Shown piece by piece: positions 1 through 9,050 of a DNA stretch of 64,000 nucleotides. This stretch comes from Rhizobium sp. BK196 (GTDB lineage Bacteria; Pseudomonadota; Alphaproteobacteria; Rhizobiales; Rhizobiaceae): the NCBI RefSeq assembly GCF_014193255.1, contig NZ_JACHZB010000003.1, positions 682,001-746,000 of the forward strand, read 5' to 3'. The position numbers and the translations under genes were made by a program. Under the pieces are notes generated by a model. It saw only the letters and a list, made by a program, of their open reading frames with translations, was not told the DNA's origin and ran no database searches. Positions within the stretch are counted from its first letter, which is position 1; the number at the start of each line of letters is the position of its first letter.

Positions 1-507
1 GGCCGCCGCCAGCCGCTGCATATCCGCATCCTCGCCCATAGAGATCTCCCATGAAAGCAGTTGCGCGGTTTTCTGATGGTCGACAATCTGGGATTTGACG
101 TAGGCGGCGTCAAAGTCGTCGCCATTCAGCTTCTGAAGCCGGTCGCGCAGGATTGAGTGCTCCGCGTCAAGCTGGTCTGGGACAGGGATTTTGGCGGCGT
201 CAGCCAAATCCTTCAGCTTGGCGTTGGCATCGGAATGATCCCGGACCATCATCTCGGCGAAGCGCTGTACGGCGTCTGCCTTCGCCTTTTCACCGGCCAG
301 TTTTCCAAAATCGACTTCAGCGACGCCGCCGGCTATCGCGAGCTGCGCGAACAGCCTGTCCTGGTTGTTGGTCTGATGCGGTGCGGGAAATCCCGGCTTC
401 GTCATGCGGGTATCGACGCCCATGCCGGCCGGGTTGCCCATTTGCGCCGCGGCGGCGAGCGGCATGACGCAGAGCGCGGCGCTTAGAATTGTCGTGCGGA
501 TTTTCAT
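1..507 (-). CDS. DUF4142 family exported protein (3' part cut by window edge)
   Basis: The reading frame is open from an ATG at 507 to base 1, giving 169 residues without a stop, so the C-terminus lies outside the window. Residues 1 to about 22 form a signal peptide (MKIRTTIL, then an Ala-rich stretch). The rest is helical with the pattern typical of DUF4142 ferritin-like four-helix proteins, including MVRDHSDANAKL and the later VDHQKTAQLLSWEI. The ATG follows AGGAGAACGCG and lies only 9 bases after the stop of the cytochrome c peroxidase-like gene, so the two are probably co-transcribed. DUF4142 proteins are periplasmic and of unknown biochemical role; the pairing suggests envelope stress or redox, which is inference. 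Confidence 0.85.
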   Translation of the reverse strand, partial: MKIRTTILSAALCVMPLAAAAQMGNPAGMGVDTRMTKPGFPAPHQTNNQDRLFAQLAIAGGVAEVDFGKLAGEKAKADAVQRFAEMMVRDHSDANAKLKDLADAAKIPVPDQLDAEHSILRDRLQKLNGDDFDAAYVKSQIVDHQKTAQLLSWEISMGEDADMQRLAAA

Positions 508-516
508 CGCGTTCTC

Positions 517-1926
517 CTATAGCGTCAGCATGTAAGCGACGAGGTCCTGCTTTTCCTGCTCCTCCAGCTTGGTGCCGAGAACGAGGTTGAAGAACTCGAC
601 GGTGTCGGCAAGCGTCATCAGGCGGCCGTCGTGCAGGTATGGTGGCGAGTCTTTGATGCCGCGCAGCGTGAAGGTCTTGATCGGGCCATCGGGGAGTGTG
701 ACGAGGTCGTTGAAGACTTGGCCGACCTTATAGAAACGCTCGAGCTTCAGATCGTGCATGTTGTTGTCCATGAACTCCGTCTGCGGCACGTGGCATTCGG
801 AACAACGCCCCTTGCCCATAAAGATCTTTTCGCCTGCCAACTCCTGTGGAGTGGCAAGTGAAGGATCAAGCCGATTGAACGGGTCGAGCTTGGGCGCCGG
901 GGGAAAGTCGATAATGTTTTGCATCTGCGCCATCATCGCGACCTGGTTCGTCCGGTCCGGCAGGTTGGGGCCTTTGCGAGTGGCGCTGACATGGTCGCCA
1001 TTAAAGTAGGCCGTCCGCTGTTCAAATTCACTGAAATCTTCGACGGACCGCAAGGAGCGCTTTGATCCATGGATCTGCTGGTTGAACAGACCTCTTATGC
1101 TTGTCGTATCGAGACGGAAGCGGTCTGCCTGCGGCCTTACATCTGGCGTCAGATGAAAGGCCGCGTTGGTGTGAAAATTCGAATGACAGTCGAGACAGGC
1201 GACGCCGGTGCTCTGATCAGCCACCTTCCGGTCTTCCGTCTGGTTGAACTCCTCTTGCGGGAACGGCGTCAGCAGCAGGCGCAGTCCTTCCATCTGCACC
1301 GGCGTCACAATCCCGTTCATGATCTCGTAGAAGTTCTTGATGGTGAGGAGCTGCCCTCGGGACACGTCGCCGAGTTCTGGATGAGTGGTCAGGAAGATCG
1401 GCGGCGGAAATTCCGGCGTGAGATTGTCGGGCAGATCGAAATCGACGTCGAAACGACGAAGATCGCGCATCTCCTGCGTATGAATCTCGTCTATCTGCCG
1501 GTTAGGGAACACCTGGCCGCCAGTCGCCTGCTTGACGTGAGGCAGGGGCAGGAAGCCTTCGGGCAGGAGGTTTTTGTTCCTGATCTCGAGCGGCTTCATC
1601 GTTGCGAGGTCAGTCCAGCTCGTACCAGGGGCGAGTTTGACGCGGACGCCGTCTTGAACCGGTTTCAGTCCGCCGGACATCATTACGCCTGCCATCGGCC
1701 TGTCGGAAAGATCGTAGCGCCTTTCGAGCAGGTCGCGCTGGCGCTTCATGACCTCGGGCTTCTGGGCCTCGTCGATTTGACGAGCCTGGGAAAACGGCAT
1801 CGTCGGTAACGGCCGGTATGTCGTGTCGGGAGGCAGCGGATCGGAAAAGGCTCCGACCGCAAAAATAGAGACCCCTACTGACAGAGATCCAGCAATGAGC
1901 GTCATAAAGATTCGTGAATTGGACAT
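517..1926 (-). CDS. Di-heme cytochrome c peroxidase-like protein
   Basis: 469 residues with an N-terminal signal or anchor segment (MSNSRIFMTLIAGSLSVGVS). Two c-type heme sites are visible: CLDCH at about residues 244-248 and CSECH at about 375-379, the arrangement of the bacterial di-heme peroxidase/MauG superfamily. The C-terminal stretch with SPPYLHDGR and LADTVEFFN is also typical of that family. The frame extends upstream to 2184, but the ATG at 1926 is preceded by GGGGGAAATC and starts the signal peptide, so the longer form is rejected. Family members act in the periplasm on hydrogen peroxide or as oxidative maturases; which applies here cannot be told. A DUF4142 gene follows after 9 bases. 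Confidence 0.85.
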   Translation of the reverse strand: MSNSRIFMTLIAGSLSVGVSIFAVGAFSDPLPPDTTYRPLPTMPFSQARQIDEAQKPEVMKRQRDLLERRYDLSDRPMAGVMMSGGLKPVQDGVRVKLAPGTSWTDLATMKPLEIRNKNLLPEGFLPLPHVKQATGGQVFPNRQIDEIHTQEMRDLRRFDVDFDLPDNLTPEFPPPIFLTTHPELGDVSRGQLLTIKNFYEIMNGIVTPVQMEGLRLLLTPFPQEEFNQTEDRKVADQSTGVACLDCHSNFHTNAAFHLTPDVRPQADRFRLDTTSIRGLFNQQIHGSKRSLRSVEDFSEFEQRTAYFNGDHVSATRKGPNLPDRTNQVAMMAQMQNIIDFPPAPKLDPFNRLDPSLATPQELAGEKIFMGKGRCSECHVPQTEFMDNNMHDLKLERFYKVGQVFNDLVTLPDGPIKTFTLRGIKDSPPYLHDGRLMTLADTVEFFNLVLGTKLEEQEKQDLVAYMLTL

Positions 1927-2113
1927 GATTTCCCCCTGCGTCGAGCGCACGTCCAACTCCGAAGAATTCAAAATGTTCCCGTTAAGGCATCTTGATCCAG
2001 CGCCGCAGGCTGAAGGGCGCATGCGCAAGCGGCGGCGAGACAAAAGCCAATCCTGAACGTGTAAGGTAGCTGAAGACGTGATAGATTTTTGCGGGGGACA
2101 ATCGGCGGACACC

Positions 2114-2467
2114 GTGACCGAAAGCGTGGAATGCATTCTGGCGCGACTGAAGCGGCTGGCAAAGGAGGCTGGCCTGCCCGGCATCGAGGAAAGTACGTCC
2201 TATGGCAGCCTGGCGCTGAAGGTCGGCGGCAAAAGCTTCGTCGCGGTCAAGAACGACGAAACGGTGGTGATCTCGATCCCGATCGACCACAAGGAACATC
2301 TGCTGACCATGGCGCCTGACATTTATTTTCAAACGAACCATTATGTCGGCTGGCCACACCTGCCCGTCCGGATCGCCGTCATCGGCGACGACGAACTCAA
2401 GCAGCGGCTGATCGACGCCTGGACTTACCGGGCGCCGAAGAAGCTGATTTCGGCCTACCGCGCTTAG
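2114..2467 (+). CDS. MmcQ/YjbR family protein
   Basis: About 117 residues when started at GTG 2114 (MTESVECILARLKRLAKEAG); an in-frame GTG at 2078 would add 12 residues. GGGGGACAATC lies upstream of 2114, but the spacing is long, so the start is uncertain. The pattern of an N-terminal helix, an ESTSYGSLALKVGGKSFVAV strand pair, then YFQTNHYVGWPHLPVRI and a final ELKQRLIDAW helix matches the CyaY-like fold of the MmcQ/YjbR (DUF419) family. Its role is unknown, although a DNA-binding function has been proposed for the family. It overlaps the stop of the convergent GST gene by 4 bases. Confidence 0.8.
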   Translation: MTESVECILARLKRLAKEAGLPGIEESTSYGSLALKVGGKSFVAVKNDETVVISIPIDHKEHLLTMAPDIYFQTNHYVGWPHLPVRIAVIGDDELKQRLIDAWTYRAPKKLISAYRA

Positions 2468-3084
2468 GCTTTTTCGCGTGCCAATGCTCGCTGGACGGCC
2501 GGGCGCTCCAGCATGCGGGCGTAATGCCCACTGACCTTGGAGAAGCGCGCGGGATCGACGCCATCGGATGGCAGCCAGCCGGTCATGACAAAGAGATAGG
2601 GATCGGCGACCGTATAGTTGTCACCCATCACCCATGGTCCCTTAAACATGGTCGCCTCGATCAGCTCGAAGCTTTCGCCCATGGTCTGCGGCACCTTGGC
2701 CTTCATGGATTCCAGAGCAGCTTCATCATCGGCCCAGCGGGAACCGCGCGGGCGGTGGGCATGGTTCACATGGACGGTCGAAGATATGTATCCGTTGAAC
2801 GCCTGGAGGCGGGCAAACTCGAACGGGTCGTCGAGCGGGGCAAGCTTCGCCGCTGGCGCCGTCTGAGCGATGTAGGCGAGGATCGCCGTCGATTCCGTCA
2901 GCACGCCGCGATCGGTGGCAAGTGCCGGAACGCGGCCCTTCGGATTGATCTTCAGATAGGCTTCCGAGCGCTGCTCGTTCTCCCGCGTATTGACCTTCTT
3001 CGTATCGAAAGAAAGGCCAGATTCCTCGAGGGCAATAAGGCTTGCAAGAGCGCAGGTACCCGGTGCGAAATAGAGTGTGATCAT
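2464..3084 (-). CDS. Glutathione S-transferase family protein
   Basis: 206 residues. The N-terminal thioredoxin-like domain (MITLYFAPGTCALASLIALEES) has the T/C active-site region of beta/zeta-like bacterial GSTs, and the GSH-binding ES pair follows in LTESTAILAYIAQ at about residues 61-73. A C-terminal helical domain with GDNYTVADPYLFVM (the N-capping motif) completes the fold. Such enzymes conjugate or reduce electrophiles with glutathione in the cytoplasm; the substrate is not inferable. An SD-like GGGGAGTCTCACC sits just before the ATG at 3084. It is a stand-alone gene, convergent with the YjbR gene. Confidence 0.88.
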   Translation of the reverse strand: MITLYFAPGTCALASLIALEESGLSFDTKKVNTRENEQRSEAYLKINPKGRVPALATDRGVLTESTAILAYIAQTAPAAKLAPLDDPFEFARLQAFNGYISSTVHVNHAHRPRGSRWADDEAALESMKAKVPQTMGESFELIEATMFKGPWVMGDNYTVADPYLFVMTGWLPSDGVDPARFSKVSGHYARMLERPAVQRALAREKA

Positions 3085-3188
3085 GGTGAGACTCCCCTTT
3101 CGGGGAGCCTTATAACGCGAGTTTCAGGACTGGCGAAAGACGCCGGGGGCGCTTTCTCTTCTCCCTATCGGGAAGAAGAGGCAGAGCC

Positions 3189-3545
3189 TCAAGCGCAACC
3201 CGGCACGTCGTCCAGCCGGTACCAGACGGGAATGCCACGCTCGGTGGCGATGCGCACGTCATTATCGGCACCCTTGGAGTCGCCCGGCAAGCGCAGCACG
3301 CCTTCGCAAAGCTGCAGCAGCCGGCCAGCGACCGGATGAAAGATCTCCTCGTAGAGATCGTCACCCACCTGCTTGCCGCCGGCTGCATGCCAGACCGGCA
3401 AGGCCACCCATTCGCCGATCATCGGCACATGGCCTGCCTTGAAGAGCGCGTGCGACGGCGCCTCGAGGCGCTTGAGGTTGGCAGCCATCTTTGCCGGGTC
3501 ATCGCCCGTTCCGGACCTGTAAGGGCCGGCAATCAAAATCAACAT
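3189..3545 (-). CDS. DUF4406 (nucleoside 2-deoxyribosyltransferase-like) protein
   Basis: 118 residues starting MLILIAGPYRSGTGDDPAKM. This N-terminal AGPYR(S)G motif, the central EGVLRLPGDSKGADNDVRIA and the ending GIPVWYRLDDVP are the pattern of DUF4406 and nucleoside 2-deoxyribosyltransferase-like Rossmann proteins. The ATG has GGAGTAGATC upstream. It is divergent from the DeoR-type regulator at 3669, with the repeat-bearing region between them, so it may be regulated by that protein (inference). Function is unproven; the fold suggests handling of nucleotides or related sugars. Confidence 0.75.
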   Translation of the reverse strand: MLILIAGPYRSGTGDDPAKMAANLKRLEAPSHALFKAGHVPMIGEWVALPVWHAAGGKQVGDDLYEEIFHPVAGRLLQLCEGVLRLPGDSKGADNDVRIATERGIPVWYRLDDVPGCA

Positions 3546-3594
3546 GATCTACTCCATCAACTCCCGGCGTCATGCAGGGGATTTCGCGAAAATG

Positions 3595-3659
3595 CACGAT
3601 ATTTCTTGAATGTCGAGTCAATTCATGCATATTCACGATGTTTCGTAAATTTTCGTGCA
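3595..3659. promoter_or_regulatory. Repeats CACGATrTTTC between DUF4406 and DeoR genes
   Basis: Two direct copies of CACGAT(A/G)TTTC occur at 3595-3605 and 3634-3644, 39 bases apart centre to centre. An inverted TTTTCGTGCA at 3650-3659 matches the reverse complement of the first copy's left flank. They fill the divergent promoter region and end 9 bases before the ATG of the DeoR-type gene. DeoR/GlpR regulators commonly bind repeated sites in their own promoters, so an operator is the natural reading; it is inferred from position and repetition only. Confidence 0.45.
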
Positions 3660-3668
3660 GGCGCATTC

Positions 3669-4424
3669 ATGCTGACCAGCCAACGCAAGGCCCTTATCCT
3701 CGATATCCTGCGCCGCGACGGGCAGGTGATCGCCAAGCGCGTGGCGGAGGATTTCGAGCTCTCGGAGGATACGATCCGCCGCGATCTGCGGGAGATGGCC
3801 GCGGAAGGGCTGCTGAAGCGCGTGCATGGCGGGGCCTTGCCCATTGCCCCTGAGCTTCCCGACTTCACGGCCCGCCGCGACGTCGCTTCCGACATCAAGG
3901 CGCGGCTCGGCGCGAGGGCGGCGCAGATGGTGAAGGCCGGGCAGATGGTATTTCTCGACGGCGGCACGACCACGGCGGAAGTTGCCCGTCACCTGCCGCG
4001 CGACATTGCCTTCACGATCGCCACCCACAGCCCGACGATCGCCGCCGAGCTGGAGCATCACCCAACCGCCGAGGTGATCCTCTGCGGCGGCAGGCTCTAC
4101 AAGCATTCCATGGTGGCGATCGGCGCGGCCGCGATGGCGGCAATTTCGGCCCTCCGGCCGGACATCTTCTTCCTCGGGGTGACTGCCGTTCATCCCGTGC
4201 ACGGATTTTCGACCGGGGATTTCGAGGAAGCGGCGATCAAGCGGCATATCGCCCGGTGTTCGGCGGAGACGCAGGTGCTGCTGACGGCAGAGAAATTCGA
4301 CCTCGTGTCGCCCTGCCCGGTGCTTGCCGTAAGCGACGTGGCGGGGTTGATCGTGCCTGCAGAAACGCCGGCTGAACGGCTTCAGCCTTACGCCGAGCTC
4401 AATGTCGCAATTACCGCAGCTTGA
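3669..4424 (+). CDS. DeoR/GlpR family transcriptional regulator
   Basis: 251 residues from ATG 3669 (MLTSQRKALILDILRRDGQV). Residues 1-57 form the DeoR winged helix with the signature ELSEDTIRRDLREMAAEGLLKRVHGGA. The C-terminal sensor domain carries VFLDGGTTTAEVARHL, TIATHSPTIAAEL, VILCGGRLY and the phosphosugar-isomerase-like core typical of the family. Family members bind phosphorylated sugars or nucleoside-derived sugars and usually repress a nearby operon. The frame continues upstream to 3336, but that stretch lies antisense to the neighbouring gene and is not part of the protein. The flanking repeats and the divergent DUF4406 gene suggest an autoregulated pair. Confidence 0.9.
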   Translation: MLTSQRKALILDILRRDGQVIAKRVAEDFELSEDTIRRDLREMAAEGLLKRVHGGALPIAPELPDFTARRDVASDIKARLGARAAQMVKAGQMVFLDGGTTTAEVARHLPRDIAFTIATHSPTIAAELEHHPTAEVILCGGRLYKHSMVAIGAAAMAAISALRPDIFFLGVTAVHPVHGFSTGDFEEAAIKRHIARCSAETQVLLTAEKFDLVSPCPVLAVSDVAGLIVPAETPAERLQPYAELNVAITAA

Positions 4425-4484
4425 CCTGCATTCGGCGCAGCGAAGGAACGAGGCCTGGTGGCAAATGCTTGATTGGGGCAGCGA

Positions 4485-5489
4485 TCAGGCGAAGGCCTCG
4501 GTTACCCTGATATCGCCGACATGGATGCCGTTCCAGTTGCGCATTGATTTATTCGCCATCGCCGTCAGCGCAACCTCTTCCTTTCCGCCCTTCTCGAAGA
4601 AGCGGGCAAGCGTGGCAGCAACCATGGCTTCGGCGGCGCGGGTGGTGCCGTCATCACATTTAAGCGCAATCGCAATGCCCTGTTCTGGTATCGCGGCGCA
4701 GAAGACGCCTTCCGCACCCGTCTTGCAGAAGATCTGGCCGGGGGCGATCTGCATCAGCACCGTGCAGGCGCGGCCTGAGCCGGCAACATAGAAAGGCTCT
4801 GCCATGCAGGCTTCGACGAGCCGGCGCGAAGCTTTCGCACGCTCGCGGCCAAGGCCGTTGCCCGTCGCCATTTTCGCAAAGCCATGCGCAAGTGCTTTCA
4901 GCGGCACGGCATAGGTCGGAATGGAGCAGCCGTCAGTGCCGCAATTATCATGTCCGAGTACGGCACCCGTGAGGCTTCCCATAACGTCGCGGATCTGCTG
5001 CTGCAGAGGATGGTCGTAGCCGACATAACCCTTGGTATCGATACCCTGATGACAGCAAGCACAGATGAAGCCGGCATGTTTGCCGGAGCAATTGTTGTGA
5101 AGCGCCGTCGGCCTCTCCAGCGTGCGGGCCTGGTGGATCAGCGTCTTCTGGTCCGAAGACCAATGCGCGCCGCATTCCAGCGCTTCCATATTACGGCCGG
5201 CCCGCGACAGCATGGAAGCGGCAAGCGCCACATGTTCGTCCTCGCCGCTATGCGAGGAACAGGCGAGCGCAAGCTCCTTGTCACCGAACCCATAGGCATC
5301 CGCCGCACCGCTTTCAATCAATGGCAGCCCCTGCATGGCCTTGCAGGCCGAGCGCGGGAAGACATTTGCCTCGATATCGCCGAGCGAAAAGGCGACACGG
5401 CCGTCGCCATCCACGACCGCAACCGAACCGCTGTGGCGGCTTTCGACGAGCGAGCCCCTGGTGACTTCGACGAGGACAGGATTGAACAT
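4485..5489 (-). CDS. L-asparaginase II, Rhizobium type
   Basis: 334 residues. This is the asparaginase II family (PF06089) first known from Rhizobium etli, distinct from the E. coli enzymes and serine-beta-lactamase-like in fold. The SxxK pair is at Ser47-Lys50 (PRSACKAMQG). The other family blocks are present: ACSSHSGEDEH, HNNCSGKHAGF, GHDNCGTDGCSIPTYAVPL and CKTGAEGVFCAAIPE, with the cysteines that line the active site in the R. etli enzyme. It hydrolyses L-asparagine to aspartate and ammonia. The ATG at 5489 starts at the conserved MFNPVLVEVTRGSLVES; the frame runs 17 codons further without family support. No asparagine permease or aspartase is adjacent. Confidence 0.9.
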   Translation of the reverse strand: MFNPVLVEVTRGSLVESRHSGSVAVVDGDGRVAFSLGDIEANVFPRSACKAMQGLPLIESGAADAYGFGDKELALACSSHSGEDEHVALAASMLSRAGRNMEALECGAHWSSDQKTLIHQARTLERPTALHNNCSGKHAGFICACCHQGIDTKGYVGYDHPLQQQIRDVMGSLTGAVLGHDNCGTDGCSIPTYAVPLKALAHGFAKMATGNGLGRERAKASRRLVEACMAEPFYVAGSGRACTVLMQIAPGQIFCKTGAEGVFCAAIPEQGIAIALKCDDGTTRAAEAMVAATLARFFEKGGKEEVALTAMANKSMRNWNGIHVGDIRVTEAFA

Positions 5490-5686
5490 GGGCAAGAATC
5501 CGGATTGTGGGCAAGGATGCTGCAGGCATAGCCCCTCCATCTCTGAAAGCCAATGGAGTTTGCGCCGAATGACGGCCGATCACAGCATCTAAACAGCCAT
5601 CACATGAAGTGACTGCCGGTGCGGCAAACTATCGTTTTGCGTGTAGGCGCGAGGCGGCTAAAGGTTTGACGTCAGGACTCATTCTC

Positions 5687-6898
5687 ATGACATCCTTATT
5701 TTCTTCCATCATCCGCGACAGCCGCATCCGCATTCCAACCGTCACGCTGGTTGCGCTCGCCTTCACCTATGCCTCCACGGTTCCCTACCAGTCGATCATC
5801 GGCATCAGCGAACTCGGTATGAGTGACGGCGCCTATTCGGCGCTGGTCTTCTTTGCTGCTATCGTCAATGTCGCGATCAGCTTGACGCTCGGCATATGGT
5901 CGGACAGGCTGACGGAAAGACGGCCACTGGTGCTGGCGCTTTCCATTGCCGGCATAATCGGCTTCGGATCGATCGCGCTCATTCATAGCCCTGCCGTCTT
6001 CATCTTCTCGGTGCTCTTCCTCGTACCGATGAGCAACTCCACCTATTCGCTGCTCTTTGCGAGTGTCAGGGCGCGCACCAATCAGCTGGCCCGCAGCGAA
6101 GCGGTCGCCATCACCTCGACGGTGCGGGCGCTCTATTCCGGCTCCTGAGCGGTGGCGCCGGGACTGGTCGGGCTTGCCCTCGTCACTTCGCCATCGATGA
6201 CGCCGGCCTATGGGGTGGCGGCGATGGCGAGCCTTATCTGCTTCTGCCTCTATTTCTTCTTCGCGCCCGGCAACGGCCCGGTGCGCGAGACGATCCCGAA
6301 CCAGCCGGGATTCTTCGCCTCCCTGAAACGCGTCTTTGCCCCCGATGTCTTCATCCGCGTCTTCGTCATGTCCTTGCTGCTCGGCCTGCAGCGGCTGAAC
6401 GGAATGGTGTCGCCGCTCATCGTCGTGCATAAGATCGGCGGCAGCGTCGTCGATGTTGGCTTTCTCTCAGGCCTGACGGCCTTCCTCGAAATGCCCTTCA
6501 TGATGATGTGGGGGCTGGTGCAGCGGCGCTTCCAAATCGCGCACGTGCTGGCATCAGGCACGGTGCTCTACTGCCTCTATCTGGTGCTGCTCGGCCTTGC
6601 CACCGCGCCCTGGCAGCTCTATGCGCTGCTCGGTCTCAACGCCTGCGGGGCAGCAGCCATCCTCAGCCTGCCGATCACCTATCTGCAAGACCTCATCGCC
6701 GACCGACCGGGCCTCGGCAGCTCGCTGATCTCTCTCAACACCTTCATCGGCATCGGTGTAGCAGCAGGACTTTTTGCGCTGGGAACAGCCGTGACGGATT
6801 ATTCCGGTACGGCCTTCGTGGGTGCTGCTGTCGGCACCATAACCATCGTGATCCTGCTCTATCTGGAAAGCGGCAGTCGTGTGCGCCAGCCCGCTTAA
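5687..6898 (+). pseudogene. Sugar-efflux (SET-type) MFS transporter interrupted by one in-frame TGA
   Basis: Two frame-matched open stretches, 5687-6148 and 6149-6898, encode the halves of one 12-helix MFS protein of about 403 residues (MTSLFSSIIRDSRIRIPTV at the start; LYLESGSRVRQPA at the end). They are separated only by TGA at 6146-6148, in ALYSGS-stop-AVAPGL. SET-family efflux proteins have a conserved aromatic near this point, so the likely ancestral codon is TGG (Trp), one base change away. Everything on both sides is in frame and undamaged. The second part has no good start signal of its own. It may be a recent pseudogene, a sequencing error or rare readthrough; the first two are more likely. 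Confidence 0.8.
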
Positions 6899-6899
6899 A

Positions 6900-7523
6900 T
6901 TACCTTGGTCTAATCCGATAAGCACAGCGGCGCGCGCCGAGCAGGATATGCTCGCTGCGCTCGACATTCGCCGAAAGCACACTGCGGAAGGTTTCGATTT
7001 CCGAACGGCAGAAGCCGGCGCAGACCGCCGCCGCCGCACAGATCGGACAATGGTTTTCGACAAGCATCAATGATCCATCCTCCTCCTGCCAGCTATCAGC
7101 CATATAGCCCTCACGGCTTCGGATGGCGGCCAGCCCCTCGACGCGGGCGGCAAGATCCGCCCTGCCAGTCAGTTCGTCGCGATAGCGCTGCAGCGTTTCG
7201 TTTTCGCGAGCGGCAATGACAGTATCGAGCGCGGCGGGACCGAGCTGCGCGGCAACGGTCGTCAGCAGGTTCGCCGTCAGTTCGGCATGACCGTCCGGGA
7301 AATGGCTGTTACCTTCGACCGTCAGGTGCCAGAGCTGCTTCGGACGTCCCCTACCCTTTGCCGCGACCGTCACAGGTTCCACCAGCCCCTCTTCCGCCAT
7401 TTTGGCAAGTTGCTGGCGGGCGGCCTCGCCTGATATGCCGAGTGCATCACCGACCGCAGCGGCGAGCTGCGGCCCCTCGGTCTTCAACAGGATTAGGATG
7501 CGGTTGACAGGAGACTGGCGCAT
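6900..7523 (-). CDS. SufR-like winged-helix regulator with C-terminal cysteine cluster
   Basis: 207 residues from ATG 7523 (MRQSPVNRILILLKTEG); an ATG at 7562 would add 13 residues but would place one operator half inside the gene. Residues 1-65 are an ArsR/MarR-type winged helix (ALGISGEAARQQLAKMAEEGLV, then KGRGRPKQLWHLT). The C-terminal part carries ENHCPICAAAAVCAGFC and GARRCAYRI, a cysteine array like that binding a Fe-S cluster in SufR-type repressors. It is divergent from an MFS gene, and both starts are flanked by the inverted TTTTCCAAGTTAT element. Role inferred: redox- or iron-responsive repressor of the transporter. Confidence 0.75.
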   Translation of the reverse strand: MRQSPVNRILILLKTEGPQLAAAVGDALGISGEAARQQLAKMAEEGLVEPVTVAAKGRGRPKQLWHLTVEGNSHFPDGHAELTANLLTTVAAQLGPAALDTVIAARENETLQRYRDELTGRADLAARVEGLAAIRSREGYMADSWQEEDGSLMLVENHCPICAAAAVCAGFCRSEIETFRSVLSANVERSEHILLGARRCAYRIRPR

Positions 7524-7525
7524 AT

Positions 7526-7592
7526 TTTTCCAAGTTATCTCTTGTTTTAATTCGATGCCCATGTAATTTTCCAGTTCATAACTTGGAAAATA
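7526..7592. promoter_or_regulatory. Paired operator: inverted TTTTCCAAGTTAT / ATAACTTGGAAAA
   Basis: TTTTCCAAGTTAT at 7526-7538 and its exact reverse complement at 7578-7590 lie 39 bases apart in the divergent promoter region. Each is itself part of a weaker dyad. The right one reads ATTTTCCA at 7567-7574 and TGGAAAAT at 7585-7592, and the left one pairs CAAG with CTTG. A 13-base perfect inverted repeat between a regulator and the gene it diverges from is the normal layout of an operator for that regulator. Confidence 0.65.
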
Positions 7593-7625
7593 ATCATGGG
7601 TCGGGAAAAACGCAAGGATTTCATT

Positions 7626-9050
7626 ATGTCCGAGACCGCATTGGAGCCACCCCGCTCGTCAACCTCCGCCTTCCAGCTCTTTTCTCCATCGCTGCTGCCG
7701 GCGACATTGATGCTTGGCGGCGGCATGACGATCTCTGCCGTCGAAAGTTACATTACGGCGACGATAGCGCCGAGCATCGTGCGCGATGTCGGCGGGCTGG
7801 AACTGTTTTCGCTGGTAACGACGCTATATATCGCCGCCACCATACTGGGTTCGATCTTCATGGCGATGCGGCCGAGAGGTATAGCGCTGCGCAGCGTCTA
7901 TGTGCTGGCGGCCGTAGTCTTTGGCGTCGGCAGCCTACTTTGCGCGGTGGCACCGTCGATGCCGGTCGTGCTGATCGGACGAACGGTGCAAGGGTTCGGC
8001 ACCGGCGCGCTTGCCGCCCTCTGTTACGCCTTCATCCGCTTTGTCTATCCCGAGCCGCTCTGGCCGAAGGCTTCGACCCTCTATGCGGCGATCTGGGGTG
8101 TTTCGACCGTCATAGGCCCGACGCTCGGCGGCTTCTTCGCGCATGACAGCGCCTGGCGTTACGCCTTTGCCGTGCTCGTTCCTCTCAGTGTGCTGATGGC
8201 GGTGCTGGCGCCGCGGCTCTTGCCGCAGGCCGAAGATAACCGCGAACAGACGAAAATGCCCGCCGTACAGATCTGCCTGCTGCTTGCGGCGGTGCTGCTG
8301 GTCAGCACAGCAGGGACAACCGAGATGGCGGCGGCCAAGATCGGGCTGATCGCCGTTTCGGTCGTCGCCGTCGGCGCCATGCTCGTTGTGGAGCGCAAAG
8401 GCAACAACCGGCTGCTGCCATCAGGCGCGGTGACGCTAAGCCAGCCGATATCACGGGTCTATCTGACGATGCTCGGCCTCAACTTCGTTCTCGTCAGCGA
8501 TATTTTCATTCCCTATTTCCTGCAGGTTCTGCACGGGGTAACGCCGCTGATTTCAGGCTATCTGGTGGCTCTCGTCGCCCTCGGCTGGACGGTGGCCGCC
8601 TTCCTCAGCGGCTCCTTCTCCGGCAGGAAAGCCAACGCCGCGATCGTTGCGGGCTGCTCAACCGAAGCCGCAGCGACGGCCTTGCTCGCCATCTTCCTTG
8701 CCCGCGAGAATCCCGAGGCACATCTAATTATCCTCGGGCCGGCGGCAGTCGCCATGTTCATGATGGGTTTTGGCGTAGGCCTCGGCTGGGCACATCTCGT
8801 CGCCAAGGTGCTGAAGCTGGTAGCCGACAGCGAGCAGGACAAGGCTTCAGCCGCTATCCCGACCATAAGCTCGCTCGGCAGCGCCTTCGGCGCGGCTTTC
8901 GCCGGCGTCATTGCCAATGGCGCTGGACTGGTCGAGCCGGGCGGCATTGCAGGCGCGCTATCGGCGGCGAGCTGGCTCTATCTCGTCATGGCACTGCCGG
9001 GCGTGATCGCCATCGGCGCGGCGCTGTCTCTCAACCGAGCTTCAGCATGA
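7626..9050 (+). CDS. MFS transporter, drug/metabolite efflux (DHA2-like)
   Basis: 474 residues from ATG 7626, which has AAGGA ten bases upstream. The sequence is hydrophobic throughout with about 13-14 membrane segments. The first loop and helix carry [18 protein letters not shown], where DHA2-type antiporters have the D/E-x-TIVNVALP-like stretch, and the region [18 protein letters not shown] matches motif C/B of drug:proton antiporters. It would export small molecules through the inner membrane; the substrate is unknown. It is divergent from the Fe-S-type regulator and shares the paired operator, so it is probably its main target. The 3' end overlaps the convergent oxidoreductase gene by 20 bases. 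Confidence 0.85.
   Translation: MSETALEPPRSSTSAFQLFSPSLLPATLMLGGGMTISAVESYITATIAPSIVRDVGGLELFSLVTTLYIAATILGSIFMAMRPRGIALRSVYVLAAVVFGVGSLLCAVAPSMPVVLIGRTVQGFGTGALAALCYAFIRFVYPEPLWPKASTLYAAIWGVSTVIGPTLGGFFAHDSAWRYAFAVLVPLSVLMAVLAPRLLPQAEDNREQTKMPAVQICLLLAAVLLVSTAGTTEMAAAKIGLIAVSVVAVGAMLVVERKGNNRLLPSGAVTLSQPISRVYLTMLGLNFVLVSDIFIPYFLQVLHGVTPLISGYLVALVALGWTVAAFLSGSFSGRKANAAIVAGCSTEAAATALLAIFLARENPEAHLIILGPAAVAMFMMGFGVGLGWAHLVAKVLKLVADSEQDKASAAIPTISSLGSAFGAAFAGVIANGAGLVEPGGIAGALSAASWLYLVMALPGVIAIGAALSLNRASA

Noticed and set aside
1069..1809. 246-codon plus-strand frame opposite the cytochrome c peroxidase-like gene
   Set aside because: The minus strand encodes both CxxCH heme sites in one protein; the plus frame has no recognisable domain.
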